Both the position numbers and the translations under genes were made by a program. The notes beneath the pieces were generated by a model. That model searched no databases. It was not told the origin of the DNA and saw only the letters and a program-made list of their open reading frames with translations. 64,000 bases of DNA from Firmicutes bacterium UBA4881. GTDB lineage: Bacteria > Bacillota > DTU065. Within the stretch, counting starts at the first letter, position 1; each line of letters begins with the position of its first letter. The stretch is taken from assembly GCA_002399235.1 (NCBI GenBank), contig DHDH01000029.1:71563-135562 (forward strand), read 5' to 3'. Below are positions 16,831 through 26,145 of this stretch, piece by piece.

Positions 16831-16866
16831 AAAAGCCATGGAATAATTTCCATGGCTTTTATTTTA
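16831..16866. terminator. Bidirectional terminator
   Basis: A 12-bp stem AAAAGCCATGGA/TCCATGGCTTTT with U-rich tails in both directions, between the membrane protein gene and the convergent yjfB. Confidence 0.85.
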
Positions 16867-17061
16867 TATTCTTATATCGATTATTGATCCCAGATAGGGC
16901 TTTACTGTATTTTCTATAGCCTTAGTACTTTCTGCTAACATTTTCAGAAAAGCAGCTCCTTCAGACTCCATGTTATCAAGAGCCATAGCTACAACTCTCA
17001 TATTTACCTGATCCGAGTAAGCTTGCTTTTTTAATAGCATAGAAACACCAGCTACATCCAT
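16864..17061 (-). CDS. YjfB family protein
   Basis: 65 residues. The start MDVAGVSMLLKKQAYSDQV and the end PYLGSIIDIRI match the YjfB family (short proteins of Bacillota described as putative motility proteins). No membrane segment or catalytic residue is present. The SD is AAGGGGGTG. It stands alone between two terminators, so its neighbours give no hint. Confidence 0.8.
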   Translation of the reverse strand: MDVAGVSMLLKKQAYSDQVNMRVVAMALDNMESEGAAFLKMLAESTKAIENTVKPYLGSIIDIRI

Positions 17062-17230
17062 CAGGACACCCCCTTAAATTGACGAAAACCAATCTAATTA
17101 ATATTGCCTAGTAGAGCTTGTCTTAATTATGCCTGACCCTGTTTTCTTTGTCAAAGCCTAATTTGAACTTGCCATTTTTGCTAGATTAATAAAAAGGCCT
17201 TCTTTTTTAGAGAGCATAGTATCATCAATA

Positions 17231-17258
17231 TAAAAAGGAAGCAGCTAAAGCTGCTTCC
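17231..17258 (-). terminator. Terminator of the flavoprotein operon
   Basis: Minus strand GGAAGCAGC-TTTA-GCTGCTTCC followed by TTTTTAT, directly after the FAD reductase gene. Confidence 0.9.
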
Positions 17259-17265
17259 CTCATAA

Positions 17266-18813
17266 TTATTTATCCATACCAGGCCATACTGGAGCTTTAC
17301 CAGTTGCAGCAATTTCACCAGCGATCTTACCGAAGCTAAGAGCATCGGCAACAGCGTTAGAACCAAGACGGTTGGTCCCATGAACGCCACCAACAACCTC
17401 GCCAGCTGCATAAAGACCAGGAATTACTTTATCCCAAACATCTTGAACTTCTGCTCTAGGAGTAATCTTCAAACCACCCATAGTGTGGTGAGCAGATGGC
17501 CATTGTGGGATAGCATAGTATGGTCCTTCATACATAGGTAAAGTAACACCCTTATCAATACGTTTACCAAAATCAGGATCCTTACCATTTTCAACATATT
17601 GGTTGTGTTGATTAATGGTAGCAATTAAGGTTTCAGCCTTCATATTAACCTTATTACCCTTGTAGGTGTGAGCATTGATCATTTCTACGAGTTCTTCTAA
17701 GGTATCTGCCTTAAAGACTCTATCTCTGCCCATACCCCATTCGAGGTCAGCTGCGGTTGTGAAAAGGCCAGCCATTTTCTCGTTAAAGATAGAGAAGGTT
17801 GGGAATCCACCAGACTTCAAAGCAGCCATAGAGTTAACGTCTCTGCGTTCTCCTTCGTTAACATATCTCTTACCGTTAATGTCAACATAGACAATACCAA
17901 ACCCAGGGCCACTGCAAGGAACAACAGCAATCTTGTCTAGACGACCGTTGTTAGGATCTGCAAATGGATAGAGTTGAATGTAGGACATGTGTAAGGTGTT
18001 AGCACCAATTTGTTGAGCTAATCTGATGCCTTCACCAGTAGCACAAGGTTGGTTTGTTGTAGGTGTTTCTGGAGTAATCCATGGTACATAGTTTTGTCTC
18101 ATTTCAGGGTTAGCAGCAAAGCCACCGGTTGTTAGAACAATACCGTTTAAGGCACGAATATTCTTAGTGCCTTCTTTGGTTTGTACCTTAATACCTAAAA
18201 CTCTGCCATCAAGAGGCTTCTCACGATAGATGTAAACCATCTTAGTATTGAGTTGAACTGGGATATTAGCTTTTTTAACCATATTCCATTGGGTTTCAAT
18301 AATATCAGAACCGCATTGGTTTTCGGTTGTGTAGGTACGGTAGCTATAGTGTCCACCAATACGGGAGAGAGCTTCACGAACTTTCAAACCATTATCAAGA
18401 AGCAGATCTAACATAACAGGTGAACCATAAACGAATTGCTCAACAAGCTTGGGATCGCTTAGGCTATCACCACCAGCAATAGTATCTGCAACGTGTTTTG
18501 CAGGAGTATCTAGTTCAAGGTTTAATTTTTCAGCCATATCTAATTTGCTTGTCCAAGCAGCCCAAATACCACCGTTAATAATTGAGTTACCACCAACGAA
18601 AGGCATTTTTTCAATTAAAACAGTTTTAGCACCAGTTTGATGGGATGCATATACTGCAGATAGACCAGCAAATCCGCCACCAACAACTACTACATCATAG
18701 GTCTCATCCCATTCGGTTGGAGGAGTTACAAAACCTTTATCTTCAGCAAGTACTCCAAAACTACAGGAGAGAACCAGAAGAGTTGCCATCAGGAATAAAA
18801 TACTTCTCTTCAT
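17266..18813 (-). CDS. Exported FAD-dependent reductase (fumarate-reductase/flavocytochrome c flavoprotein type)
   Basis: 515 residues with a signal peptide (KRSILFLMATLLVLSCSFGVLA, cleaved near residue 23). The dinucleotide-binding motif VVVVGGGFAGLSA is near residue 43, followed by LIEKMPFVGGNS and, at the C-terminus, LGSNAVADALSFGKIAGEIA. The ASR-type segments and HHTMGGLKI (about 440) fit the catalytic domain of the fumarate/urocanate reductase group. It has no heme motif and no FMN domain of its own. The gene 29 bases upstream encodes an exported protein with three FMN-binding domains, the likely electron donor. The electron acceptor (a fumarate-like or other unsaturated acid) is not fixed by the sequence. 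Confidence 0.85.
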   Translation of the reverse strand: MKRSILFLMATLLVLSCSFGVLAEDKGFVTPPTEWDETYDVVVVGGGFAGLSAVYASHQTGAKTVLIEKMPFVGGNSIINGGIWAAWTSKLDMAEKLNLELDTPAKHVADTIAGGDSLSDPKLVEQFVYGSPVMLDLLLDNGLKVREALSRIGGHYSYRTYTTENQCGSDIIETQWNMVKKANIPVQLNTKMVYIYREKPLDGRVLGIKVQTKEGTKNIRALNGIVLTTGGFAANPEMRQNYVPWITPETPTTNQPCATGEGIRLAQQIGANTLHMSYIQLYPFADPNNGRLDKIAVVPCSGPGFGIVYVDINGKRYVNEGERRDVNSMAALKSGGFPTFSIFNEKMAGLFTTAADLEWGMGRDRVFKADTLEELVEMINAHTYKGNKVNMKAETLIATINQHNQYVENGKDPDFGKRIDKGVTLPMYEGPYYAIPQWPSAHHTMGGLKITPRAEVQDVWDKVIPGLYAAGEVVGGVHGTNRLGSNAVADALSFGKIAGEIAATGKAPVWPGMDK

Positions 18814-18842
18814 TGATCTACTCTTCCTTTCTATTAGAACTA

Positions 18843-19715
18843 TTACTTAAGAGCGTTTTTAACAGCTTCCATAAGAGCTTTACTTGTTACTGAAGCGCCA
18901 GCTACAGCGTCAACTTCTACGCTTTGCTTTTCGATCATTGCAGGAATGACCTGTTTGAAAGCAGCATCAGAAATACCAGGTGTCTCTTTGTGTTCGAGTA
19001 CAATAATCTCCTTGATTTTACCATCTTTAATAGTTACTTTAACTTTCAAAGGAGCATTATGTCCTCTAGCTGTACCTTCAAATGTACCATCTTTTAAGAC
19101 AACCTTTTCAGGTGCCTTAGCCATCTTCAAAACTTCGTCTACAGCACTAATCATCGCTCTTGAAGATACTGTAGCACCAAGCACTGCATCGACATCCGTA
19201 CTTTGTGTAGCAAGGATTGCTTTGGAAACCTCAGTAAATGCTGTATCTGAGATGATTGGAGTCTCTTCGGATTCCAATACATCGATAGCAGTGATTCTGC
19301 CACCTTTAATAACAACCTTCACCTTCACAGGTCCGTTGTTACCTTTAGCAATAACCTCATAAGTTCCATCTTTAAAACCAGGATCTTTTAGTGCGTTTTC
19401 TACTGCACTCATCATGGCTCTACTAGAAACTGTAGCTCCCATAACTGTGTCAACATCAAATTTTTGTGAAGCTATAATTTCTTTAGAAACCTCAGCAAAT
19501 GCAGTGTCAGAGATGATTGGTGTTTCTTCTGATTCTAACACCTTAATTTTTGCAATCTTCCCATTTGTTACTGTAACCTCTACCTTGATTGGACCGTTAT
19601 TACCTTTAGCTTTACCGATGAAAGTTCCATCGGGATAAGTAGCCAATGCAGAACTGCCTAAAATCAAGACAATAGCTGCAGTTACTAACAGGGTTTTTTT
19701 GAAAAATTGCCTCAT
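18843..19715 (-). CDS. Exported electron carrier with three FMN-binding domains
   Basis: 290 residues from the ATG at 19715 (GGAGGG upstream; the frame is open to 19754). Signal peptide about 1-26 ending SSALA. Three tandem FMN-binding domains of about 85 residues each follow (about 28-110, 113-197 and 208-290). Each opens with a DG(T/S)F or DGTYE strand, contains (S/H)xETPxISD, and closes with a flavin-attachment-type motif: VMGATVSSRAM, VLGATVSSRAM and VAGASVTSKAL. In related proteins ApbE links FMN to the Thr in this motif; the third copy has Ser. Repeats 1 and 2 are nearly the same, so the array grew by recent duplication. It is the first gene of the two-gene unit. ApbE is not in this window. 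Confidence 0.88.
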   Translation of the reverse strand: MRQFFKKTLLVTAAIVLILGSSALATYPDGTFIGKAKGNNGPIKVEVTVTNGKIAKIKVLESEETPIISDTAFAEVSKEIIASQKFDVDTVMGATVSSRAMMSAVENALKDPGFKDGTYEVIAKGNNGPVKVKVVIKGGRITAIDVLESEETPIISDTAFTEVSKAILATQSTDVDAVLGATVSSRAMISAVDEVLKMAKAPEKVVLKDGTFEGTARGHNAPLKVKVTIKDGKIKEIIVLEHKETPGISDAAFKQVIPAMIEKQSVEVDAVAGASVTSKALMEAVKNALK

Positions 19716-19808
19716 TTGCTTGCCCTCCTTCCCTGTTCGTTTCTTATTTAACATTCTTCGTCATCTTTTTAACTCCTGCACCATTCTTTATTTCTTTTGC
19801 AAAGTAAT

Positions 19809-19848
19809 GTAAAAAGAAATAGGACTCTACCTAAACGGCAGAATCCTA
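19809..19848 (-). terminator. Terminator after the RNase G gene
   Basis: Minus strand imperfect 11-bp stem AGGATTCTGCC/GGTAGAGTCCT with a GTTTA loop, then ATTTCTTTTT. Confidence 0.7.
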
Positions 19849-19912
19849 CTTAATTAGCTTTAATCTCAACCTATAGTAACTTAAAGCCATAGACAAGATT
19901 TTTTAAGTCAAT

Positions 19913-21361
19913 TTAATTGTTAGGTTCGATTGCATATTCCCAGTGTTTAAATTCGCTATGATATTCAAAACGCAGTTCAGCGTTAATATATTCACTTAAT
20001 TCACTATAGTGATCACCAGACAGTTCTTTTAACTTTTCAGCTATTACTGGATGTAGTTTAATTACATAAGAAACTGCTGGGCTTTCTTTACGGGTAGTAA
20101 TTAGATCTCTTACCACCTTAAAAGCCACTGTCTCTTCCTGCCACACTTTCCCTGAACCATTACAGAGTGGACAAGTTTTTTGTAGTGTGCTACCTAGATC
20201 ATGAGATGACTTTTGCCTAGTAAGTTCTAAAAGTCCCAATGATGTGAAACCTAAAACATGAGTCTTGGTGCGATCTTGTTTCAAGTGTTCTTCGAGCCTC
20301 TGCCGTACTTTTTCTCGATCATCTTGGTTTTCCATATCGATAAAATCGATAATAATGATTCCACCAATATTTCTTAAACGTAGTTGCCTAGCTATTTCTT
20401 CAGCCGCATCTAAGTTAGTCCTCAAAACTGTTTGTTGTAATGAATTGTGACCTGTAAACTTACCTGTATTTACATCAACCGATAAAAGTGCTTCAGTTTG
20501 ATCGAAGATAAGAAAGCCGCCACAATCTAGCCATATTTTCCGCCGTAGCGATTTTTCTATCTCTGTTTCGATCCCATAAGCAGAAAATAAGGGCTCTTTA
20601 TCAGTATAAAAACGAATAAGATCTTCGTCACTACTATTATATCTTTTTATCGCTTTACGTAATTTCATTGTCTCTATAGCAGAATCGACCACTATCTCTT
20701 CTAAATCTTCTACTATCAAGTCACGTACTAGCCGATAGGAAAGATCACTATCTGAATAAAGCAGCAATGGTGCTTTAGAAGTAGAAGCTTTTCTCTCAAT
20801 ATCGCCCCAGGTATCTAACAGAAATGCTAAATCTAGCGCTAGATTCTCTTTTTCTACACCTTTAGCAGCAGTTCTCACAATTAAGCCCATGTTAGCTGGT
20901 CTAATCTCTTCAGCTATAGCCTTAAGCCTCTCTCTTTCATCTTCATCCTCGATACGCCTTGAGATACCTAAGCCTGGGGTCTTGGGCATTAGTACTAGAT
21001 ATCTTCCTGGTATGGTTAGCGAAGCGGTTACTCTAGCTCCTTTGGAACCAAAAGCCTCTTTTTTTATCTGTACGAGAACCTCTTGACCTGGCTGAACCAG
21101 TTTTTGAATCTTTTCTTGCTTTTCGTTTTGTTTCGGTGCTGCATCACAAGCATGGATAAAAGCATTTTTATCCATGCCAATGTTAACAAAAGCCGCATCC
21201 ATACCAGGAAGCACATTAGCAACCTTACCTTTATATATATCGCCAAAAGTAGCATCATTTTCTAAATTCCGTTCGACTCTCAGTTCCACCAATTTGCCAT
21301 TTTCGATTACAGCAACCCTTTTTTCTTTCCAATTGGCATTAATAAGAATTTTCTTACTCAT
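19913..21361 (-). CDS. rng: Ribonuclease G/E family endoribonuclease
   Basis: 482 residues. An S1 domain occupies about 35-120 (GDIYKGKVANVLPGMDAAFVN). The RNase E/G catalytic domain follows, with a magnesium site in LLSVDVNTGKFTG (Asp) and IIIIDFIDMENQDDREKV. The zinc link CPLCNGSGKV lies near residue 405. The length is that of RNase G. Members mature rRNA and turn over mRNA. It is downstream of the radical SAM/DUF2344 pair, an order typical of many Clostridia; rplU lies further downstream, after the accessory insert at 13236-19715. Confidence 0.93.
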   Translation of the reverse strand: MSKKILINANWKEKRVAVIENGKLVELRVERNLENDATFGDIYKGKVANVLPGMDAAFVNIGMDKNAFIHACDAAPKQNEKQEKIQKLVQPGQEVLVQIKKEAFGSKGARVTASLTIPGRYLVLMPKTPGLGISRRIEDEDERERLKAIAEEIRPANMGLIVRTAAKGVEKENLALDLAFLLDTWGDIERKASTSKAPLLLYSDSDLSYRLVRDLIVEDLEEIVVDSAIETMKLRKAIKRYNSSDEDLIRFYTDKEPLFSAYGIETEIEKSLRRKIWLDCGGFLIFDQTEALLSVDVNTGKFTGHNSLQQTVLRTNLDAAEEIARQLRLRNIGGIIIIDFIDMENQDDREKVRQRLEEHLKQDRTKTHVLGFTSLGLLELTRQKSSHDLGSTLQKTCPLCNGSGKVWQEETVAFKVVRDLITTRKESPAVSYVIKLHPVIAEKLKELSGDHYSELSEYINAELRFEYHSEFKHWEYAIEPNN

Positions 21362-21379
21362 AGCTTGTCTTTCAGCCCC

Positions 21380-22033
21380 TTACATAAGCCGCATTAGGGG
21401 AGAAACCAAAGAACCATTTCGTTCAATAAAGAGATCTTCTCGACAGACTTTTATCTGCTCATCATCTAAAGACAGTGCCGTTAATAAGGCATCTGGTCGC
21501 AAATTATAAGCACTACCAGCTCGGCATATTAGTCTAACACCGTCTTCATACGGCTCAATAGAATTAATTAGTGGTCTTAGATCAGTCTCGGTCTTTTTAT
21601 TATTTTTCTCTTTTATAAAGATAATCTCACTCTTATCTAAAGCCTCTAGTATCTCTAAGGCCCTATCACCTTTAAACAGATAACTTGCATGTGTAATTGC
21701 AGCCATCACGGGTTTAACTTTATCATCTAAATTTTTTGCCATATAAACAGGGAATCCTGGCGGCAAGGTAGCCACTAAGAGCTCCTGCACTTCATTTTCG
21801 TCTACCTCATTTTCTAAAGAGATATCCAAGTATTCACCTCTACTTGTAAGCCCTAATGAAAGAGCTTGCCCAAATACCAGCTTAGGCCTAGGACTATAAC
21901 CTTTAGTATAGGCTAAGGGTAAACCAGCTCTTCTTAATGCTCTTTCAAAGACACGTAGTACATCGAGGTGTGAGATAAAAGACACACTGCGTTCTTTACC
22001 AAATTTTATGCAGGTAATTATCTTACTCACCAC
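21380..22033 (-). CDS. DUF2344 (TIGR03936) radical-SAM-linked protein
   Basis: 217 residues. The pattern KERSVSFISHLDVLRVFERALRRAGLPLAYTKGYSPRPKLVFGQALSLG (only parts quoted here: FISHLDV, RRAGLP, YSPRP) is characteristic of DUF2344 proteins, which occur beside or fused to the TIGR03960 radical SAM protein. It starts with a GTG that overlaps the 3' end of that gene by 11 bases, so the two are coupled. The molecular role of the pair is not known. Confidence 0.9.
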   Translation of the reverse strand: MVSKIITCIKFGKERSVSFISHLDVLRVFERALRRAGLPLAYTKGYSPRPKLVFGQALSLGLTSRGEYLDISLENEVDENEVQELLVATLPPGFPVYMAKNLDDKVKPVMAAITHASYLFKGDRALEILEALDKSEIIFIKEKNNKKTETDLRPLINSIEPYEDGVRLICRAGSAYNLRPDALLTALSLDDEQIKVCREDLFIERNGSLVSPLMRLM

Positions 22034-23837
22034 CTTTTAAGGAAATTGCGGTAGCAAAACTAGAACATACACCACATCCTGTACAGCCAACTTCTCGACA
22101 ATCTTGTGTGGTCTGTTCAGCTAAAGCCTTCTGCCACTCATGGTAGAGAAAACTCTTTTCTACACCACTATCGATGTGTTCCCACGGAAAGACTTCATTT
22201 TGAGGACGTTCTCTAAGTGCATAGAAATCGGGATCTATACCACAGGCCTTAAAGGCTTCTGCCCACAGTTCTGGCTTAAAGTATTCATTCCAAGTGTCGA
22301 AGTGAGCGCCATGTTCTTCAGCATAAAGTATCGCTTCAGCAACCCTTCTATCACCCCTGGCAATAACAGCTTCTAGATAGGAGATCTCGGGGTTATGCCA
22401 ACTATAATTGAGACCAGGACCTTTAAGATTATCTTTAAGGAGAAATTGTTTTCTCCTTAACTCATCTCGCGGATTCTGCCCACACCACTGAAAAGGTGTA
22501 TGACCTTTAGGTACAAATGAGGATGTGGAGACAGTAACAGTTACTCTCTTCGTATAACGTCTACCCAACTCACGTACTTTTTTACCAAGTTCAGCAATAG
22601 CCAGTATATCTTCATCAGTCTCTGTAGGTAAGCCAATCATAAAATAAAGTTTGATATGTGTCCAACCATTTTGAAAAGCTGCTTCAGCTGTCTTTAGCAA
22701 GTCTTCTTCAGTAACATTTTTATTAATTACATTTCTCATTCTTTGGCTTCCAGCTTCAGGAGCAAAGGTAAGACCAGTCTTTTTAACCTTTTCAATCTCC
22801 CTAGCTAGTTCAACAGAAAAGCTATCGATACGTAATGAAGGCAAAGAAAGTGAGATTTTCTCTGGCTCTAATACTTGCATTAGTTCGGGAACTAAACAAG
22901 CTAGTGCTGAATAGTCTGCTGTAGATAGTGAAGTTAATGATACTTCTTCATAACCTGTATTTTTTAAAGTTTCAAGGACTAACCTTTTTATCTCTTCTTT
23001 TGAACGTTCTCTGGTTGGTCTATAGAGCATACCTGCTTGACAAAAGCGACATCCTCTTAAGCAACCGCGAAAAACCTCTACATTGACTCGGTCATGGATC
23101 GTTTGCAAATAAGGAACAATCGGTGATGTGGGGTAATCAACTGCATCTAAATCCTTAATAATAGCTTTTTTAACTTTCTTTTCTGGTGTAATCTTGGCAA
23201 TTGTGCTATCTTGTTTATATTCTATTTCATAATCACTAGGTACATAAACACCTGATAGTTTGGCTATAGCTTGTAACCTTTTTTCTCTGTCTGGTTCCTG
23301 TTCTAAAATTTCTAAAATCCGCAAAAAAACTTCTTCGCCATCGCCTAGCACAAAGACATCAAAAAAGGGCGCTAAAGGCTCAGGGTTGAAAGCGCAAGGC
23401 CCACCCGCAATAACTAATGGCCCACTCTTACGATCTTTGCTTCTAATAGGGATAGAAGCAAGACGCAACATACGCAAAATATTAGAATAACTGAGTTCAT
23501 ATTGAAGGGTAAAACCAACTAGATCGAGCTTTCCAAGTGGTGTTGAGCTCTCTAAAGTCATTAGAGGGATCTTTTCTTCGTTAAGAATGGCCTCCATATC
23601 TGGCCAAGGAGCAAAAACTCTTTCGGCCCAATAATTAGGATCTTTATTGGCTATATGGTAAAGGATTTTTATACCTAAATGACTCATACCCACCTCGTAA
23701 ACATCGGGAAAAGCTAAGGCAACATGAACTTTAGGTTGCTTTTTTCTCTGTATAGAATGAAGTTCAGTGCCCAGGTATCTAGCAGGTTTTTCAATTCTAT
23801 TTAAATGTTTTTCCAAGAGATCTTGGTATGTGAGCAA
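22023..23837 (-). CDS. TIGR03960 family B12-binding radical SAM protein
   Basis: 604 residues from a TTG with AAAGGAGC upstream. The N-terminal part (about 40-190) resembles a B12-binding domain (ALAFPDVYEVGMSHLGIKI, VLGDGEE). The radical SAM core carries the cluster motif FRGCLRGCRFCQAG (about 255-268), then EVSLTSLSTADY and KLYFMIGLPTETDED. A C-terminal cysteine-rich tail (CREVGCTGCGVCSSF, about 582) could hold a further cluster. It is widespread in Clostridia next to DUF2344 and RNase G; a function in RNA or cofactor chemistry has not been proven. Confidence 0.9.
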   Translation of the reverse strand: MLTYQDLLEKHLNRIEKPARYLGTELHSIQRKKQPKVHVALAFPDVYEVGMSHLGIKILYHIANKDPNYWAERVFAPWPDMEAILNEEKIPLMTLESSTPLGKLDLVGFTLQYELSYSNILRMLRLASIPIRSKDRKSGPLVIAGGPCAFNPEPLAPFFDVFVLGDGEEVFLRILEILEQEPDREKRLQAIAKLSGVYVPSDYEIEYKQDSTIAKITPEKKVKKAIIKDLDAVDYPTSPIVPYLQTIHDRVNVEVFRGCLRGCRFCQAGMLYRPTRERSKEEIKRLVLETLKNTGYEEVSLTSLSTADYSALACLVPELMQVLEPEKISLSLPSLRIDSFSVELAREIEKVKKTGLTFAPEAGSQRMRNVINKNVTEEDLLKTAEAAFQNGWTHIKLYFMIGLPTETDEDILAIAELGKKVRELGRRYTKRVTVTVSTSSFVPKGHTPFQWCGQNPRDELRRKQFLLKDNLKGPGLNYSWHNPEISYLEAVIARGDRRVAEAILYAEEHGAHFDTWNEYFKPELWAEAFKACGIDPDFYALRERPQNEVFPWEHIDSGVEKSFLYHEWQKALAEQTTQDCREVGCTGCGVCSSFATAISLKGGE

Positions 23838-23861
23838 TTTCTTTAGCTCCTTTCTAATAAA

Positions 23862-23896
23862 GAAAAGGCCAAGTCTGGTAAACCCCAGGCTTGGCC
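23862..23896 (-). terminator. Terminator after rodA
   Basis: Minus strand GGCCAAGCCTGG/CCAGACTTGGCC (one mismatch) with a GGTTTA loop, then TTTTCTTTA. Confidence 0.85.
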
Positions 23897-23902
23897 GTTA
23901 TA

Positions 23903-25027
23903 TTAGGCGCCATAGAAGTTTAACTTCTTTTGTCTCATACTAATAGATAACAACAGGCCAATAGCAATCATATTGACTAATAGGTTGTTAACACCATAAC
24001 TTATAAAGGGCAAAGTTAAACCCGTTGATGGCATAAGACCAATTGCGCCTCCTATATTGATCAGAACATGGGCAAATATCATCAGAGTTATTCCACCCGC
24101 TAAAAGTGCGCCAAAACGATCGCGAGCTTCTAAAGTTATCTTTACACCCTGCCACAATAAGTAAAAGTAAAGACCTATTACAAACGCAGCTCCAATAAAA
24201 CCTATTTCTTCACCAATTACTGCAAAAATATAGTCAGTATGGTGTTCGGGTAGCCAATTAAGTTGACTTTGAGTACTGTTAAAAAGACCTTTACCCCAGA
24301 GTTTTCCGGAACCAATAGCAATCTTTGATTGCCTCACATTATAGCCTGCACCATAAGGATCAAATTCAGGGTTAAGATAAACTTTAATTCTTTTTTTCTG
24401 GTAATCTTTAAGTACAAATATATAAGCAAGTGGTGCAACAATTAGACCAGCTATTGTAGCTCCAATAAGATATTTCAAGTCTAAACCAGCTAGAAAAAAG
24501 AAACCAAATGCTAAGATAGCAAAGATCATAGCTGTCCCTAAGTCAGGTTGTCTACTCACTAAAAATGCTGGAACCAGGACAATAATTAAAGCCTGCAATA
24601 TCTCCCAAAAGGAAAACGGGGGCTCTTTTCCCGAGAAAAATTTTGCGAGGGCAATAATCACTGCTAATTTAGCAAACTCTGCTGGTTGTATCGAAAAAGC
24701 ACCGATAAAGATCCAGCGCTTAGCCCCGTTTATTTCTGTACCCAAAATAGGTACAGCAATTAACAAGAGAAGTGCTAATACATAAATTAACCAGGCAAAA
24801 CGTTCAAAATCCCTATAATCTAGCATAGCAGTAATAATAGCCACGACTATACCCAACAAAACAAATTTTAGTTGTTTTGTTAAATAGGCGTTTGGACTAA
24901 CACCATATCGAAGAGTTTGTGAAGCATGTGTTGAACTATAGATAAAGACTATACCAATAATCGTTAGAGCGAGAGTTGTTATGACTAATCGCCAATTTAT
25001 ATTATCTAAATATCTATAACGATACAT
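23903..25027 (-). CDS. rodA: Peptidoglycan glycosyltransferase RodA (SEDS family)
   Basis: 374 residues with about ten membrane helices. It polymerises lipid II for cell elongation with PBP2. Family landmarks are RWIFIGAFSIQPAEFAKLA (about 105-123), PDLGTAM (about 165), the catalytic-loop region LPEHHTDYIFAVIGEE, and PSTGLTLPFISYG near the C-terminus. The SD is AGGGGGTT. It is the last gene of the mre-PBP2-min-rodA block, closed by a terminator. Confidence 0.95.
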   Translation of the reverse strand: MYRYRYLDNINWRLVITTLALTIIGIVFIYSSTHASQTLRYGVSPNAYLTKQLKFVLLGIVVAIITAMLDYRDFERFAWLIYVLALLLLIAVPILGTEINGAKRWIFIGAFSIQPAEFAKLAVIIALAKFFSGKEPPFSFWEILQALIIVLVPAFLVSRQPDLGTAMIFAILAFGFFFLAGLDLKYLIGATIAGLIVAPLAYIFVLKDYQKKRIKVYLNPEFDPYGAGYNVRQSKIAIGSGKLWGKGLFNSTQSQLNWLPEHHTDYIFAVIGEEIGFIGAAFVIGLYFYLLWQGVKITLEARDRFGALLAGGITLMIFAHVLINIGGAIGLMPSTGLTLPFISYGVNNLLVNMIAIGLLLSISMRQKKLNFYGA

Positions 25028-25056
25028 GCCTCAACCCCCTAGGTAAAGAGCTAGCT

Positions 25057-25326
25057 CTAAGCACCTTTAATACTCTTTTTATTACTTACAATTGGGATGC
25101 TTGCGATTAAAGCAACTTTTTCATTCTTAGACTCCATTTTAAACTCTAAATCATTAGTATCGAATTCAATATAATGGGAGATAACATCAATTAACTCGCG
25201 CTTCATCGATTCGATAGTTTCTTGAGATACACTAGCTCTATCATGGATAAGCACAAGACGCAATCTTTCTTTTGCAGCATTTTTACTGCCAGCCTCGCCA
25301 CTGAACAATTTTTTAAATCCAAACAT
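25057..25326 (-). CDS. minE: Cell division topological specificity factor MinE
   Basis: 89 residues. It has the N-terminal amphipathic segment (MFGFKKLFSG), the MinD-contact helix AKERLRLVLIHDRASVSQET and the dimerising C-terminal domain. It stimulates MinD ATPase to drive pole-to-pole oscillation. Its presence with MinC and MinD means this organism uses the MinE system and not only DivIVA. 12 bases follow minD. Confidence 0.95.
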   Translation of the reverse strand: MFGFKKLFSGEAGSKNAAKERLRLVLIHDRASVSQETIESMKRELIDVISHYIEFDTNDLEFKMESKNEKVALIASIPIVSNKKSIKGA

Positions 25327-25338
25327 GCAACCAGCTCC

Positions 25339-26145
25339 CTATTGAGCGAGCCCAAAGAAACGCATCACGGCACTGACAAAGCTTCTATCAGGTTTTTCGT
25401 CAAATGGTATATCTTCCCCTAACACCCTACCTGCCATGTCGTGAAATGCTTGGGCAACACTGTTTTTGCTACTTAGAACAATGGGTTCCCCTTTATTGGT
25501 TGAAACAATAACTGACTCATCGTCAGGTATTACCCCTAACACATTGATTCTTAGCAGATCTTCTATATCAGAAACATCCAGCATCTCTTTTTTTCGTACC
25601 ATATCCATGCGAATACGGTTGACCACCATGTGCATGTTCTCTAAAGGAATATTACCTTTCTTATCTAAAAGACCCACTACTCTATCAGCGTCTCTTACCG
25701 AAGAGACCTCGGGAGTTACAATTATAATTGCTTCATCTGCACCAATAATTGCATTTAGAAATCCTTGTTCAATTCCAGCTGGACAGTCGATGAGCACAAA
25801 ATCAAATTCTTCTTTAATATTCTCAACTAAAGCTTTCATTTGCTCAGGCTTAATGGCATCTTTATCTTTTATTTGGGCTGCTGGTAATAGATACAATCCA
25901 TCAATACGCTTGTCCTTGATCAGGGCTTTGTTATAAGTACATACCCCTTCAACCACATTGACTAAATCATAGACAATTCTGTTTTCTAACCCCATTACCA
26001 CATCAAGATTTCTCAAGCCGATATCAGCATCTAAAAGAACAACAGTATTACCTGCTAAAGCTAAAGCTGCTCCTAGATTTGCGGTTGTAGTGGTTTTCCC
26101 CACTCCACCCTTACCCGAAGTAATTACTATCGCTTTTCCACTCAT
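25339..26145 (-). CDS. minD: Septum site-determining ATPase MinD
   Basis: 268 residues from the ATG at 26145, which overlaps the minC stop by 4 bases; the frame is open to 26217 inside minC but that extension is not MinD. The deviant Walker A GKGGVGKTT is at residues 10-18, then LLDADIGLRNLDVVMGLENR, FVLIDCPAGIEQGF (Walker B) and TPEVSSVRDADR. The C-terminus ends in an amphipathic helix for membrane binding (SAVMRFFGLAQ). Works with MinC and MinE to place the division septum. Confidence 0.97.
   Translation of the reverse strand: MSGKAIVITSGKGGVGKTTTTANLGAALALAGNTVVLLDADIGLRNLDVVMGLENRIVYDLVNVVEGVCTYNKALIKDKRIDGLYLLPAAQIKDKDAIKPEQMKALVENIKEEFDFVLIDCPAGIEQGFLNAIIGADEAIIIVTPEVSSVRDADRVVGLLDKKGNIPLENMHMVVNRIRMDMVRKKEMLDVSDIEDLLRINVLGVIPDDESVIVSTNKGEPIVLSSKNSVAQAFHDMAGRVLGEDIPFDEKPDRSFVSAVMRFFGLAQ

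Noticed and set aside
20889..21509. Open frames on the plus strand inside rng and the DUF2344 gene
   Set aside because: They lie opposite well-supported genes, have no SD, and no protein-like motifs.
25222..25936. Plus-strand open frames over minE and minD
   Set aside because: Low-complexity Ser/Ile-rich readings opposite conserved genes.
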